A DNA stretch of 64,000 nucleotides from Diphasiastrum complanatum. Its lineage: Eukaryota; Streptophyta; Lycopodiopsida; Lycopodiales; Lycopodiaceae. Made by a program: the position numbers and the translations under genes. The notes beneath the pieces are model-generated. The model searched no databases. It saw only the letters and a program-made list of their open reading frames with translations, and was not told where the DNA came from. Every line of letters starts with the position of its first letter. Within the stretch, counting starts at the first letter, position 1. Where the stretch lies: NCBI GenBank assembly GCA_029204225.1, contig CM055108.1, forward strand, positions 11,563,782 through 11,627,781, written 5' to 3'. Positions 42,501 to 53,688 of the stretch are shown piece by piece.

Positions 42501-42879
42501 CTCATCCCCTTGTGGTTGTGGTAATGAGACAATACTGCTGACTGTGAAGGATTTCAGATCATTCAAGATCCAATCGATGTTCCTAATCTTTGGTTACAAT
42601 AAGGAACAAACCAACAATCCTGCCAATGTAGAAAAATCAGCATCTACATACAAAATGAGATGCAAACTCTAAGAGATACTGATCAAACATGAACCAAAAC
42701 ATAAAATATGGTTGTTGTCCATACAATTACAGTACCCTACTATATTTCAGACAAAAATAGCAATAAATGATCATTCTACACATAGAATTGCAAGATAACA
42801 TGAGTGCACCAATGAGTAGTAGAACCCAAAGAGAACCAAGTATAATGATGAAATGAGAGAGATTTGAGAGAAGATGCAT
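42501..42879. other. no recognisable gene
   Basis: About 380 bp of AT-rich sequence between the coiled-coil fragment and a dispersed repeat. No ORF or LTR signal is recognised. Confidence 0.5.
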
Positions 42880-43130
42880 CTCTCCACGAGTTACATCATT
42901 TTATAGTAGGTCCAAACCCAATTTGGCCACTTGGCTTTCCCTCCAAAATGTAAACCTTATTATTTTTGGGTCTAGATTCAATGTACCCAAAGTTCAAATT
43001 TGAATCTCTCTCAAACTCGACTACCAACTTTTCCACACTTTCAAAAAGTGTTTATTGAGTTTATTTTAAACTAGTATCACTTCAAAAAATTTATCTCTAA
43101 GTCTAAAATGAGTTGCGTAAATTGACTCAA
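42880..43130. repeat. dispersed repeat, inverted copy of 4567-4860
   Basis: Contains CAATTTGGCCACTTGGC, GGGTCTAGATTCAATGTACCC and CCACACTTTCAAAAAGTG, the reverse complements of blocks at 4567-4860 in matching order. It is followed at 43131-43200 by a sliver of minus-strand copia RT/RNase H (TITRPDL region), as at 5777-5838. Confidence 0.7.
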
Positions 43131-44015
43131 TCTTCCAACATAATAGCTTAGATCTGGTCTAGTAATGGTTAGATAGATGAGTGGACCAACTAGCGACGGA
43201 ATGAACTAAAGATCCTCCAAATGAACATTCATATTTGTAGAGAGAGAAATAGGAATTGTGCCAATCCCTTTGATTGCACACTCACCATCATTGGCCATGT
43301 AGATCACCCTCTTGTCATCTCCATATGCCAAGAAGGAAGTGAAGTACTCTTTGTGAAAAGTCATGTTTGAACGTGCTCCATTATCAATCCACCATGGATC
43401 TAGATTTGCATCATTAGCAAGCATACATGAAGACATCACAAAAGCATCATCATTTGCATCTTCAAGATCTACCTGACACAAGAAAATGACCATGAATTCA
43501 CCAAAAATTGACAATCTCCAAACATTGGCACCAACTAGCTCAACACTTGAGAACTTAGGCATGGATGAGTGACATAATGAACCTCCAATAGCTTCATTTC
43601 CATTAGCAAAACCAGCCAAGGATTCTAGTACAACTCCAACAATAAGATATTGCAAGACAATGTAGCTAGTTTGTCCATATCTTGACAATCTGCACACATC
43701 CACATGAAGTTGCTCAAACATGAGATAGAACAAGTAAAGTAAACTTGAACAATACTCCCTTGTTGCTCCTTTGACCTTACTTGAGTTTAAAGACTCCTGC
43801 AGAAATAGATCTAAAACATCTTTTCCAAATAATCTTCCTTTGATGCTCTTGACTAGCTCCAAATTGCCACCTTTCCTTTTGTGTTGTTGAAGCCCTTTGA
43901 GACCAACCTCTTGGTCTTCCTCTTGACCATCAAAGTCATTGAAAAAACTTTGCTTTTCAGATCTGTTACTTGATTTTCCAGCATGAAAACCATGAGAACC
44001 AATACCCACTTGCAT
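43131..44015 (-). pseudogene. Ty1/copia protease region with unidentified upstream sequence
   Basis: One 269-codon minus-strand frame (44015-43206) ends in clear copia protease sequence: DPWWIDNGARSNMTFHKEYF (active site DSGASS altered to DNGARS), VIYMANDGECAIKGIGTIPI. Its N-terminal 170 residues (for example GRLFGKDVLDLFLQESLNSS, LHVDVCRLSRYG) are not gag and not recognised, so unrelated sequence replaced gag here or it was translated by chance. The DSG to DNG change would disable the protease. Close relatives of the protease part are in A and B. Confidence 0.7.
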
Positions 44016-44117
44016 ATCATCATGTACACAAGAAGATTCTCCAAAATATGTGAGTAAAGCAAAGTGTTACATAACTATGTAACTAGCAGTACTTTAGACC
44101 CTTATTGGTCCTTTTAG

Positions 44118-45124
44118 TGTTGGGGGCTAAATGGCAAGTTACCCTTAGGATTAAGGGTATGTGCCTTTGGATAAGGACAGGAAAGTGACTATACCTTGGT
44201 CAGAGGTATGGAGTCACGTGACCCTTGGATAAGGGATACCCTTAAGATTAAGGTTAGGTGCTTTAGATTAAGGTACTAGTGTCCTTGGTTAAGGTCAGGT
44301 AGGTATTTATGCCTTGGCTGGAAGTCTGGAACTTAGAGAGGTGTTAGAAAGTCATTGGATGACTATTTTTCTAAACCTTGGGCTTCAACCTTGAACCATA
44401 TTACTTTATTGGTCTAGGACCAAAGTATACTTGCACAACTTGGGCTTTGGGACTTAGTAGGAGGGCGCCCTCCCAAAGGGTCCATTGAGTTCCCAACTCC
44501 CACAAGAAAGGCATTCAAAGAGTCATAGGTTATGGAAGGTGTCTCTTGACATTCCATAAGCCTATGGAGGCTCTTGGAGATTCTTTAACTCCTCTAGGCT
44601 TCTCTCTCTCTCATTGGATCAGCATGGAACTCCATAGTGCATTGGAGGGGTCCATGGGCCATCTATATGAGGGTAGTAGGGCACCCATTGGGAGGGAGAG
44701 ATCTCTCTTGTTTGTTTTGCTTATGCTCTAGTGTTGCTACTAGTGTGTAGAGTGCTTTCTTGTGGTAGTATGTTTAAGGTTTGGATCTTGCTTATGGTAT
44801 GGGACATAAGTAGGGTTTGGATCTTGAGAATGCTATTGAGTGTTGTGGTATGCTTGTGATTTGTTTATGGTTAGCAAGGGGGTGCTAGATAGTTCTTGCT
44901 TGGAGCTTCAATCTAGCTATGGTTGAGTGGTGAATACTTGAGGCCAGCTTGTTATCTATCTTTGTGTCTAAAGAGTAGGGACACAGGTGGAGGAGAGATC
45001 CTTGGAGGCTTGCAGATCCTTACTTGCAGGTGGAGGCATCCTAGCTTGGAGTTGGAGAGCATCTTGAAGCCTGTAGGTTGCTTGGAGGACATTTATAGGA
45101 TTTCCTCACTTCTACTTGTAAAAG
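44118..45124 (+). repeat. 5' LTR of a plus-strand retroelement
   Basis: Starts TGTTGGGGGC and ends directly before a PBS, giving about 1007 bp; the end reads TTGTAAAAG and not CA, so the exact limit is uncertain. It holds a cluster of short inverted motifs of the form CCTT(N4-6)AAGG at 44140-44310. Confidence 0.6.
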
Positions 45125-45136
45125 TGGTATCAGAGC
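45125..45136 (+). other. primer-binding site
   Basis: TGGTATCAGAGC, followed by TAGACAAATG. Initiator-Met type, used by copia and by many plant gypsy chromoviruses. Confidence 0.85.
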
Positions 45137-45383
45137 TAGACAAATGATGGTAACCTTTCTAACCTTCTTCAAGTTCTATTAAGATCACCAACTAAATTTT
45201 TTTGGAAAAGATTATTGGCTTTTCTAGATGTAGGAAGCTTGTAGTTGAAGTACCCAATGAATCTAGTTCTCTTTGGAAGAGAGTAGTGATGCTTATAGAA
45301 TAGTGTTTAGGGGCTGATTTTTTATCATGTTAGAGAAGCTTTAAAGTGGGCTTTGGGTTTTTAAAAGTTCTAAAAAAAGATTT

Positions 45384-45890
45384 GTGGGATGGTTAGAGGA
45401 AGTCCTCCTCTACATACACAAATTTGTTTTTGCAAAAAAAATTCATGAGTACCTAAATCCACTTTATAGTGACATTCCACCTAAGGTACAAATGTTAATG
45501 TTCGTTGATGGGTTACCAAAAGATTATCAAGTGGATGTTCGTAGGAACCATCCAAAAACCCTAGAAGATGCTATTAGGGCTGCAAAATACTTTGATGACA
45601 CACCTAAGCCACCTAGGGGTCAACAGTCTAATGAGCAGAAAAAAGGTTTTCAATTTAAGAAGAAGAATAGGGAAGTTGTTAGTGAAACACATCCCAATTC
45701 TAACAATCCTTAAAAAACCAAGAAAAACTTTAAAAACCATCAAGGTGGCAATGATCAATGCACACAAAACAGGTAGGAGGACACACTTTTGGAGAGAGGA
45801 ATCATCAAAAAACACATCCCAACCTAATAAGCCTTGGATCAGAGGTTATAAGCACTCTACTAAGGTTCATTAGAGAGGCATAGAAGCTTA
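45384..45890 (+). pseudogene. gypsy-type gag fragment
   Basis: A 110-codon frame includes YLNPLYSDIPPKVQMLMFVD, GLPKDYQVDVRRNHPKTLED, AIRAAKYFDD and a basic tail, the pattern of the retrotransposon gag (capsid) domain of plant gypsy elements. It ends at TAA near 45711 and decays after that (RGYKHSTKVH-type text to about 45870). No zinc knuckle or pol was found, so the element is truncated. It belongs with the LTR and PBS to its left. Confidence 0.65.
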
Positions 45891-46875
45891 TAACAGGTCC
45901 AACAAGCAATCATAGGCTCAAATCATGCAAAAAATGCATTTACGGCCTCCTTCAACAAGCAAAACTTCAATATGTTGGTGTCTAATGCTCATCTATCCAA
46001 ATTGGATGCATGATGGCTCAAATCAGAGGCAATCCAACATATCTTTAAGCTTGTAAAAAGAAACAATAGGTTCAGACCCCCAATTAACAGGTATTCATGC
46101 TCAAAAATCATAAAAAATACACTATTTTTGGGTGTTTTGAGCCCCCTAATGGTGTCTAATCCCAACTAGACTTCATGAAAGCTGAAGGACAGCTTCATTA
46201 CATCTCTGAAAATGTTCACACCAAGTCTTGTCTGAGAATTTTGAGATCTATCCCAAAATTAGTCCAAAAATCATCAAAAAAGCCTTGTTTTTTTACCACA
46301 ATTTGTGGGAAAAATCCACAAATTTGTGCAATCAGATCCAAATCCCTATAAATCCATTTCATGCAATCACTAAGAGTTTTGATTCTAGTCAAACGTGGTT
46401 TCCATAGCCCACTTATGGCCCAAAAGCCCCAATTTTCTGGTCCAAAATCACTATCTAATCAACCTTTTGACTATTCAATCATCATGCAATCATTTAATTA
46501 TGTAATTAATGACTGTAAAACAGTAAGTACAATCTGGAAAACCTACTACACTAGATCCTATAATCAATTCCTTGCAAAAACCATCAATTCTAGGTGAAAA
46601 ATTCACTAAATTCATTAAAAATCCTATGATTTCCATAAAAAATCATGGAGCAAATCCACAATTATGATCTTTAGGCTGAATCACCAAGGATCTAAGAATC
46701 CACCTACTTGAATTTGATCATAATTGTGGATTTGTTCCATGATTTTTGATGGAAATCATAGGATTTTTGATGAATTTAGTGAATTTTTCACCTGGAAGAA
46801 GAAGCAAAGAGCTACACCAAAGGAATTGCAAAATCCAAGATCCTCAAGCTCCACCTCCTAGTAGATGTGATCTAA
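45891..46875 (-). other. leader of a minus-strand LTR element, with a long hairpin
   Basis: Lies on the internal side of a minus-oriented PBS (46876-46887). No ORF of note. It contains the 77-bp inverted repeat described separately. The element's gag and pol are missing beyond about 45890. Confidence 0.5.
46593..46792. repeat. near-perfect 77-bp inverted repeat (hairpin)
   Basis: Arms 46593-46669 and 46716-46792 are reverse complements with three mismatches, separated by a 46-base loop. The RNA would fold into a long stem. A fold-back insertion, a copying-error inversion in the leader, or a small-RNA precursor are all possible. Confidence 0.9.
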
Positions 46876-46887
46876 GCTCTGATACCA
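46876..46887 (-). other. primer-binding site, minus-strand element
   Basis: GCTCTGATACCA on the plus strand, bordering the LTR at 46888. Confidence 0.85.
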
Positions 46888-47376
46888 CTATAAGAATCAC
46901 CAAGTGAGGATCTTCAGGATTCCAATCACATGCAAACCAAAAGGACACAGGTGGAGCATGAACCACCCAACCAATATGGAGAGGCTAGTCAATACCCTAA
47001 CCAATCCACCCCCAAGCCACAGTGAAGAACACAAGAGAGGAGAGGAAAAACTGGCTCAAGAATCACAATTCACAATAGGAGGATGGGCGAGTTTCCACTA
47101 GACTTATTCTCCTCAAGAGAGAGAGAATATTTCCTTTAGGATCCCCTTGCAACCTAAATTGAGCTATTGACCTCCTATTCTTACATTAAAGCAGTCTTCA
47201 CCATGCATGTGCTCCTATGTCCAATTATAGGTCTGGGCCCTCATATGATTATTAATTATTTAATATGACCACGTCTGGAATGACGTAGCATAATTAATAA
47301 CCACATACAACTGGAGTGACCGGCTATCCACGTTAGGAACTATTCCAATTCCCTTGTACATGACATGGACATAACA
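46888..47376 (-). repeat. 5' LTR of a minus-strand element
   Basis: On the minus strand, TGTTATGTCCATGTC (47376) to GGTGATTCTTATAG next to the PBS, 489 bp. The end is not CA. A truncated inverted relative is at 4146-4566. Confidence 0.75.
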
Positions 47377-48109
47377 AAAGTAGTACTAGCAACTAGTGTT
47401 AAGGCTTGAAATAGTTTGAGAAGACTTACATGGGAGAGGGGTGCTCAGTGATTGATGTTAATATTTGGAAAGTTTTAAAGACTAGTGCTAGGGGATAGAA
47501 GTAGTGCCAAAGTGTTAGTTGTGGATGAGCTCATTTGTCTTAATTATTGTTTATTTACATTCATCATTTCATTGTTACTTGTTTTGATGTTTCTAAAGAT
47601 AGAAGACAATGATAAGAGTAGTACTATATTAATGAAAAAAAATACTATAACCACCATTTCCTACATACTCACACCTTAGATTGTTGGAGAAAGAACACAA
47701 TACTAATATAGTATCTCAAAACACTCCAACATCTCCCACATTCTCCCTCAAGGACAAAACATACTCCCTTATAGTTGTATTGGCAAAAATGAACTATATA
47801 AAATACATGTCCTTTTTTATGGTTACATTACATGGCAAGTGTTGGCAGTGTGGAAGCCTGTGCACCACAAAAAACGTAGTCACATGAGGGTATCCGTTGT
47901 CCCATAGGCATTGTTTTGGTGAGTAACAGATCATAAGTATGATGAGTGGAGTGCAAAAAGACTTCTTGAAGTAGTTTTTGCTTGTATTGTGGTGCTTTGA
48001 TTTGTGACAAAAGTGTAGAAGTAACATTTAAAAAGTTGTATTAAATTAAATTCATAACATAAGGACCCATAATTAGCATATCTAAGAAAACAAAGTGCAC
48101 TAATATTCC
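47377..48109. other. no recognisable gene
   Basis: About 730 bp, AT-rich. Short frames (60-78 codons) on both strands have no recognisable similarity and overlap each other, so they are probably chance. Confidence 0.5.
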
Positions 48110-50935
48110 CTCAAATCCCCAGCCCATGATGTGCCTGTATATTTTAAGGACTATACGATCGAAGATGTAAGCATTCAATTACCCCAAGCTCACCATGAGC
48201 CAAACGGTAATTCACCCTATGAAGGCCCTACCTGAACCATCACTCTCTCCTTGAGTGAGCCACAAGAAAGTAACGAATACATCGTCCACGTCAGGGCTCA
48301 TCTCAATCACGAAGAATGCTTCAAAAGCTTCTGCGCAAATATCGACATGTCTTCGCGTGGTCTTATAAAGACATGAAAGGAGTCTCACCCCAAGTAAATG
48401 TGCATCGTATTCCCCTTAAATTTGGTGTGAGACCAATTGCTAGCCGTCCCTACAGATGTGATCCAATCTACAAGGCCAAAATCAAAGAAAAACTACAATG
48501 CTTGTTAGATGCAGGATTCATCTATGAAATCGAACATACTGAGTGGGTCTCCCCAATCATTATCGTTCCTAAGAAAAATGAAAAACTTCAGATTTGTGTC
48601 AATTTTAAGAAACTTAATGCCGTTACAGAACATGATCATTTGCCATTACTTTTCAGAGAATCCATCTTAGAAAATCTAGCAGGAGATGAGGCTTATTCCT
48701 TTTTAGATGGCTTTAGCGGATACAATATGATCCAAATTGCTGAAGAAGATCAACATAAAATCGCTTTTGCCACAGAATGGAAAACCTTCTATTGGAAAGT
48801 CATGCCTTTTGGTCTCTATAGTGCTCCTAGCACTTTCCAACGTGTTATGCAAGCTGTCTTTTCTCAACAGATGGGCGATACCCTAGAAGTCTACTTGGAT
48901 GATTAAGGTGCACATTCAAAAGAAACACGACATCTGTCTGTGTTTGAGACAAATTTTATCCAATGTCAACGCTTCGGCATCTCCTTGAATCCTGAAAAAT
49001 GCCAGATCTTGACAACACACGATATTGTGTCAGGACATATCATTTCAAAAAATGGCATTTCAAAATCTATCGAAACCACATACCATCCGTGAAGTGTATT
49101 CTTTACTTGGCCACGCCAACTACTATCGATGCTTTATTTTTGACTTTGCTAATAAAGCACGCTTGATCCACAAAGTAGTTGTTGTCCCCAAATGGACTGA
49201 TGAACAACGCGTCGCATGCAATAAACTCAAAGAAGCCCTTACCAATGCACCTATTCTCTAGGATCCTGATTATTCCAAGAAATTTTATGTGCATACTGAT
49301 GCATCTAAGTATGCTATTGGAACAGTGCTCACCCAACCGGGAAAATTCAAAAAGGATTATCCAATCTGATTTCTTAGTAGACAATTGATACCTGCTGAAG
49401 TCAACTATACCACTACCGAGCATGAAGCTTTGGCAATGATGTATGCGGTTCAGAAATTTTATCATTATCTACTGAGAAAAGTTTTTGCCTTCTTCACTGA
49501 TAATCAAGCACTCCTATATCTCATTAACAAGACTTACACGACCGATCATATTACTCGATGGATCCTATTACTACACGAATATGAGTTTAGGATCGTGGTT
49601 CAAAAGGACGTTCAACATTTTTTAGCAGACCATCTATCTCAAATCTCTAACCTACCCACCCCATATCAAGGTGTCAACAATGATTTACCCGATGTCATCA
49701 TCAATGATGTAGGTTGACTCTACACTCGTTTGGGCCAAGAAAATCATAGAATATTTAACTTCAGGATGGATGGGTTCATCCTTTTCTAAAGCTGAACAAT
49801 GTGCATTGGTCCTCAAAACCAAACCCTATACATTAATTGCTGGCCAACTTTACAAGCAAGGGTTGGATGGAATTATCCGACATTGTCTTATTGAAGGTGA
49901 AATACCCTCTGTTATATCCCTCACTCATGAAGGTGTTGGAATAGGTCACTTTTCTTCCGAAATGACTGCTAAGAAAATTCTCTTGGCAGAATTTTGGTGG
50001 CCAACCCTCTTTAAGGATACGCACACCTACACTAAGGTCTGTGATGTTTGTCAAAGAACCAAATGATTTCAAAAGACCAACTACATGCCTTTACATCTTG
50101 TCACAACTAATCAAGCTTTCCAAAAATGGAAAATTGATTATGTTTAATCCATTAGTCCCACTGCCAGACACACCCAATCCTGCTATATCGTAGTAGCTAT
50201 GGACTATTATACCAAATGGGTTGAAGCAAGAGCTGTTCGCAAGGATGATGCTCATTCTACCACAAAATTTTTCTATGAATAGTTTATTGTTCGTTTTGGC
50301 TGTCCTCGAAAATTTATCAGCGATAGGGGTACACATGAGTCTTAACTCTGTCATAACAGATCTACTTTCCAAATTTTTTGTGGTACATTGCAAAAGTTCC
50401 CCATATTATCCATGATGCAATGGCCAGGCAAAATCAACAAACAAAATTTTATGTGGTGTTCTCACCAAAACTGCCGAGTCCAGCCGATCTGATTGGGAAC
50501 TAAAGCTTCATGCCGCTCTATGGGCCTACCGCACTACCCCAAAGCGAGCCACATGCTTAACCCCTTTCCAGCTAGTATATGGCCAAGAAGCCGTTGTGTC
50601 TATAGAATTCCATATTCCATCCCTTTGAGTAGCCTATAATCTTGAGCTAGATAATCGACAGATCCTAGCAAACAGATTACAAAAACGTCAACAAAAGACA
50701 TGGCATGATCGATCATTAAAACTCAAAGAGTTCCAAGTTGGAGATAAGGTCCTGCTATACCAAGCCAAAGCCTTTAAAGGAAAACTCAAATTTTTTGGCC
50801 AAGGACCTTATGTCATTCAAAAGATATTTGTCTCTGGAAATGTACAACTCCAAACCCTACATGGTGATCTTTTAGACATTGTGGTTAATGGGAGTAGACT
50901 TAGAAAGTACAATGAGCCCTGTTTTTATCTTGATA
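48110..50935 (+). pseudogene. gypsy G1 pol: RT, RNase H, integrase
   Basis: Order: a linker (VPVYFKDYTIEDV), RT from 48316 (FAWSYKDMKGVSPQV, WVSPIIIVPKK, FLDGFSGYNMIQ, VMPFGLYSAPSTFQRV, YLDD), a TAA right after YLDD at 48904, the rest of RT, RNase H (YVHTDASKYAIG, TTEHEALAMMYA, FFTDNQALLYL), integrase zinc finger (GHFSSEMTAKK, CDVCQRTK), broken integrase core (CYIVVAMDYYTKWVEA, SDRGTH) and C-terminus (FQLVYGQEAVV, GPYVIQKIF, VNGSRLRKY). At least eight stops or shifts make it inactive. RT wording resembles the Tat/Athila branch of plant gypsy elements. No chromodomain follows integrase; instead, after about 680 bp, comes an accessory ORF. Gag and protease are missing on the left. Confidence 0.9.
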
Positions 50936-51617
50936 TGTATTAGTTGCTTTATTTTGTAAACTTTCTTCTTTAATTCTGTTTACTGTCTGCTTGCCATTTC
51001 AACAATTTTTTTAGTATGTTTTCTTGTTTCAGAACATCAGGATATCATCAGGTCAGGCATACAATAAGTCTTTTTCTCTAGAACCACAAGAATCATTCCT
51101 TTCTCAAATTTTGTCTCACAACCACATCAGATAGAATTCACTCACCCCCTTTTTTAGTATGCACGATTCATTTATCACCTCCACGAATTCTGTCTCAGAG
51201 ACAAACTTTTCAAAAATAGCAAAAAATTAGTTTTTTACATCAGATCCTCACTGACAAAATTCGTAGACAATTTGCGGAGCCTTAAAATCGCCTCCATGAT
51301 TTCTCTGTCATCTCCGCGAATTCTGATCAGGCCTATTTTTGTACTATCAGCCATTTTCACTCATTTTTGTACAAAAAAATCAGTTTTAAGAACTTGCCGA
51401 CTCTCAAAATAGTGCCCCAAATTCGCAAATCTCACTGAGAAATCGTGGGCACTGAGGACGATTATTGAGTGAAGTTACGAATTCCTGTCCCAAAAAGTCT
51501 ATGTATACGCCTCACCCACTCCCTTGATGAGCTCATTCTAGATTTCTACAAGAGAGTTCATGCTGAAAATTTTCATAATCTTCAACCTCTCCAAAAGTAT
51601 CTAGAATTACTGCCATT
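50936..51617 (+). other. spacer between integrase and accessory ORF of G1
   Basis: About 680 bp, no ORF. Contains repeated short motifs of the type CTCACTGA(C/G)AAA and CTCCGCGAATTC. The equivalent spacer in G2 (59646-60554) also holds repeated motifs. Confidence 0.5.
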
Positions 51618-52800
51618 ATGACTTCCAAAAACTCATCACTCTCACTGCATCGTCGGATGGTCCCCAAACCCTTTTCGGGCGATTTATCATTGATCTATAT
51701 CAAGAACTATTCCGATGTGTTGATACTGGCTAAAGATCTTTTAACAAATATCGATTTTGATCTCAGCTGCTTCACTGATCAGCAGAGTGAGGGTTTGGTC
51801 TGAGTGGCCTATTCCACATACTCAGATGAGTTTCATTCCTTCAAACTCACCTCCAAGAATGGTAGTTACAGCATCATCGACATCTCTTTAGAATACCTAC
51901 AACGCATAGGCTTTCCAAATCTGGGAGAGACGATTCACGACAGAGTAACCAACTATGATTCCAAGTATTTCATGAAGTTCCTGCAAGAAGATGACAAAAC
52001 CATTGCTAGACAAATGATGACCTCTCCATCAAGTTGATCAAAGATCCTAAGCTCCGGGCAGCCGCAGAAATCATCGTGCACATGGTAGAGGTCCACATCG
52101 CCAAGATGGATTGCATCCCACCAAGCGATCTGTTTTCATTGACCCTGACCATGGAGGATCCCACATAGAACTACATGTGGGCCGAGAAAGTTGCTGACAA
52201 ACTATGTGTGGTGCTGAAAGCTTGGAAATCCCCTACCAAGTGTGGCTATTTATTGCTCATGTTGGTCACACAACACCTGAGACACCGAATGGCCACCTTA
52301 CTGAAAGAGCTAGAGGACATCTATCCTAGCACAAACAAGTGGGCCACCCCACAGGTATCAGCAGAACCTGTCTCCCCTACACCTCGCATGAAGAAGCAGA
52401 AGGGCAAGGCAGTGAGCACCGACGACACCATCTCCCCTGATATCTTATCCAGTGATATAGGGGCTGAATATGCTAAATCCGGAGGGATCTTGAAATTCTC
52501 TCAAGTCCCAAAGGAGATATTAGCACAGTAGGAGGCTCTACTCCAACAAGCCCACCAACGAAGACAAGCGGTAGCTATAGTAGTTGGCTCTTTTGATGTT
52601 GGCGCTTATGATTCTAGTTTAATAAGCATGATCCCGTCCACTCATATCACTTCCACTATTCTAGTATCATTACCAATTAACACCAATTTCCTTCCACCAC
52701 TACCCCCACCATTTACTACCACATCCACCCCCTTATTCACACTTAAAATGGGCTTTGATTAAAGCCCTCACCTGTACATTCTTCCACTGTTGTGTCGTGA
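51618..52800 (+). pseudogene. gypsy G1 accessory ORF3, N-terminal part
   Basis: ATG at 51618 starts MTSKNSSLSLHRRMVPKPF, then SDVLILAKDLLTNIDFDLSC, a TGA at about 51801, VAYSTYSDEFHSFKLTSKNG, LEYLQRIGFPNLGETIHDRV, and after a shift KLIKDPKLRAAAEIIVHMVE, WAEKVADKLCVVLKAWKS, then a Ser/Thr/Pro-rich stretch. The G2 accessory protein has an equivalent block at the same place (DFITLAFSTWKEEKSKFYIT, then ASLAAIGIASS). It sits downstream of integrase on the same strand. It has stops and shifts and is cut on the right by element D. Function unknown. Confidence 0.65.
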
Positions 52801-52889
52801 ATGTAGCATAGGGTTCGAATGCTGGGAGCATCTACCTCGCCTCAACATGCATAGCAGAAAGAGATAAGAGAGAGACGAGAGGAGAGAGA

Positions 52890-53671
52890 TGACAAAAGTT
52901 CCAGAATTCACACGTGTGGGGAATGTCCACAAGAGTGACTGATCTTAATTAAGCTTTGTGATTGGCACTATAACCTAATTCTAGATTGATCAACAAAATC
53001 TAGTTAAGAAGAAATGGCTAATTCACAATCTAGCATTCTAATCAGCAGATTATAATAGCAATGAATCAAAGAATGAATAAAAGTACAAATTTTCAGTGTA
53101 TGAGCATTAGCCTCAACACGAGTTAGAGAGAGAGAGCTAGAGAGATAACAAGCAATATTTGTTTAGATCCAAAATGGCATGAGATAGCTACAAAATTTTG
53201 GTTCTTCATCATTGATTTGTGGAGAGCTACACATATTTATGGATTTTGAGGTAGCTCGAGGTAGAACCACATCTATCCATTCCAAAATGACATCTAGAGT
53301 CTATGTGACATTTGTCACTTGTCATGCATGAGATTCTACCAACTTTTTACAAGTGTACTAGTTCTAACTAGAAATGTCCAAATCATCATTCATGTGTCCA
53401 TTACACATTGTGCATGCCTTGCATGTCACTATGGATCCCTTACAATTAATGCATGTGAATTGCCACGAGTTTCTACAAGCATAATCATGCTAATTCTATG
53501 TCTACAAACTATATGCAAGTTGCATTTGTCAAACTAGAAAATACATAACCATGTAGCTCGAGTTCTATGTAGGCCAAACTTGGCATTTTGCATTAATGAG
53601 CTACATACTTGCATGGTACAACATTTGTAGCAAGCCAAGAAATCAATATGGATTGTTTTTCAATTTTAACA
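52890..53671 (-). repeat. 3' LTR of element D
   Basis: 782 bp; on the plus strand TGACAAAA...TTTTAACA, so the element's own LTR reads TGTTAAAA...TTTTGTCA. CACACGTGTGG lies near 52910. Confidence 0.93.
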
Positions 53672-53680
53672 CTCCTCCTA
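53672..53680 (-). other. polypurine tract of element D
   Basis: On the minus strand TAGGAGGAG directly before the LTR, the same core as in B, C and C2. Confidence 0.8.
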
Positions 53681-53688
53681 AAAATGAT

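Noticed and set aside
43430-44015. Host receptor-like or membrane protein
   Set aside because: Hydrophobic stretches are present, but no leucine-rich or kinase motif can be identified, and the frame fuses into a copia protease fragment. Left as unidentified.
44130-44310. CRISPR-like array
   Set aside because: Units are short, variable and spaced unevenly inside a plant LTR; no spacer structure and no cas genes.
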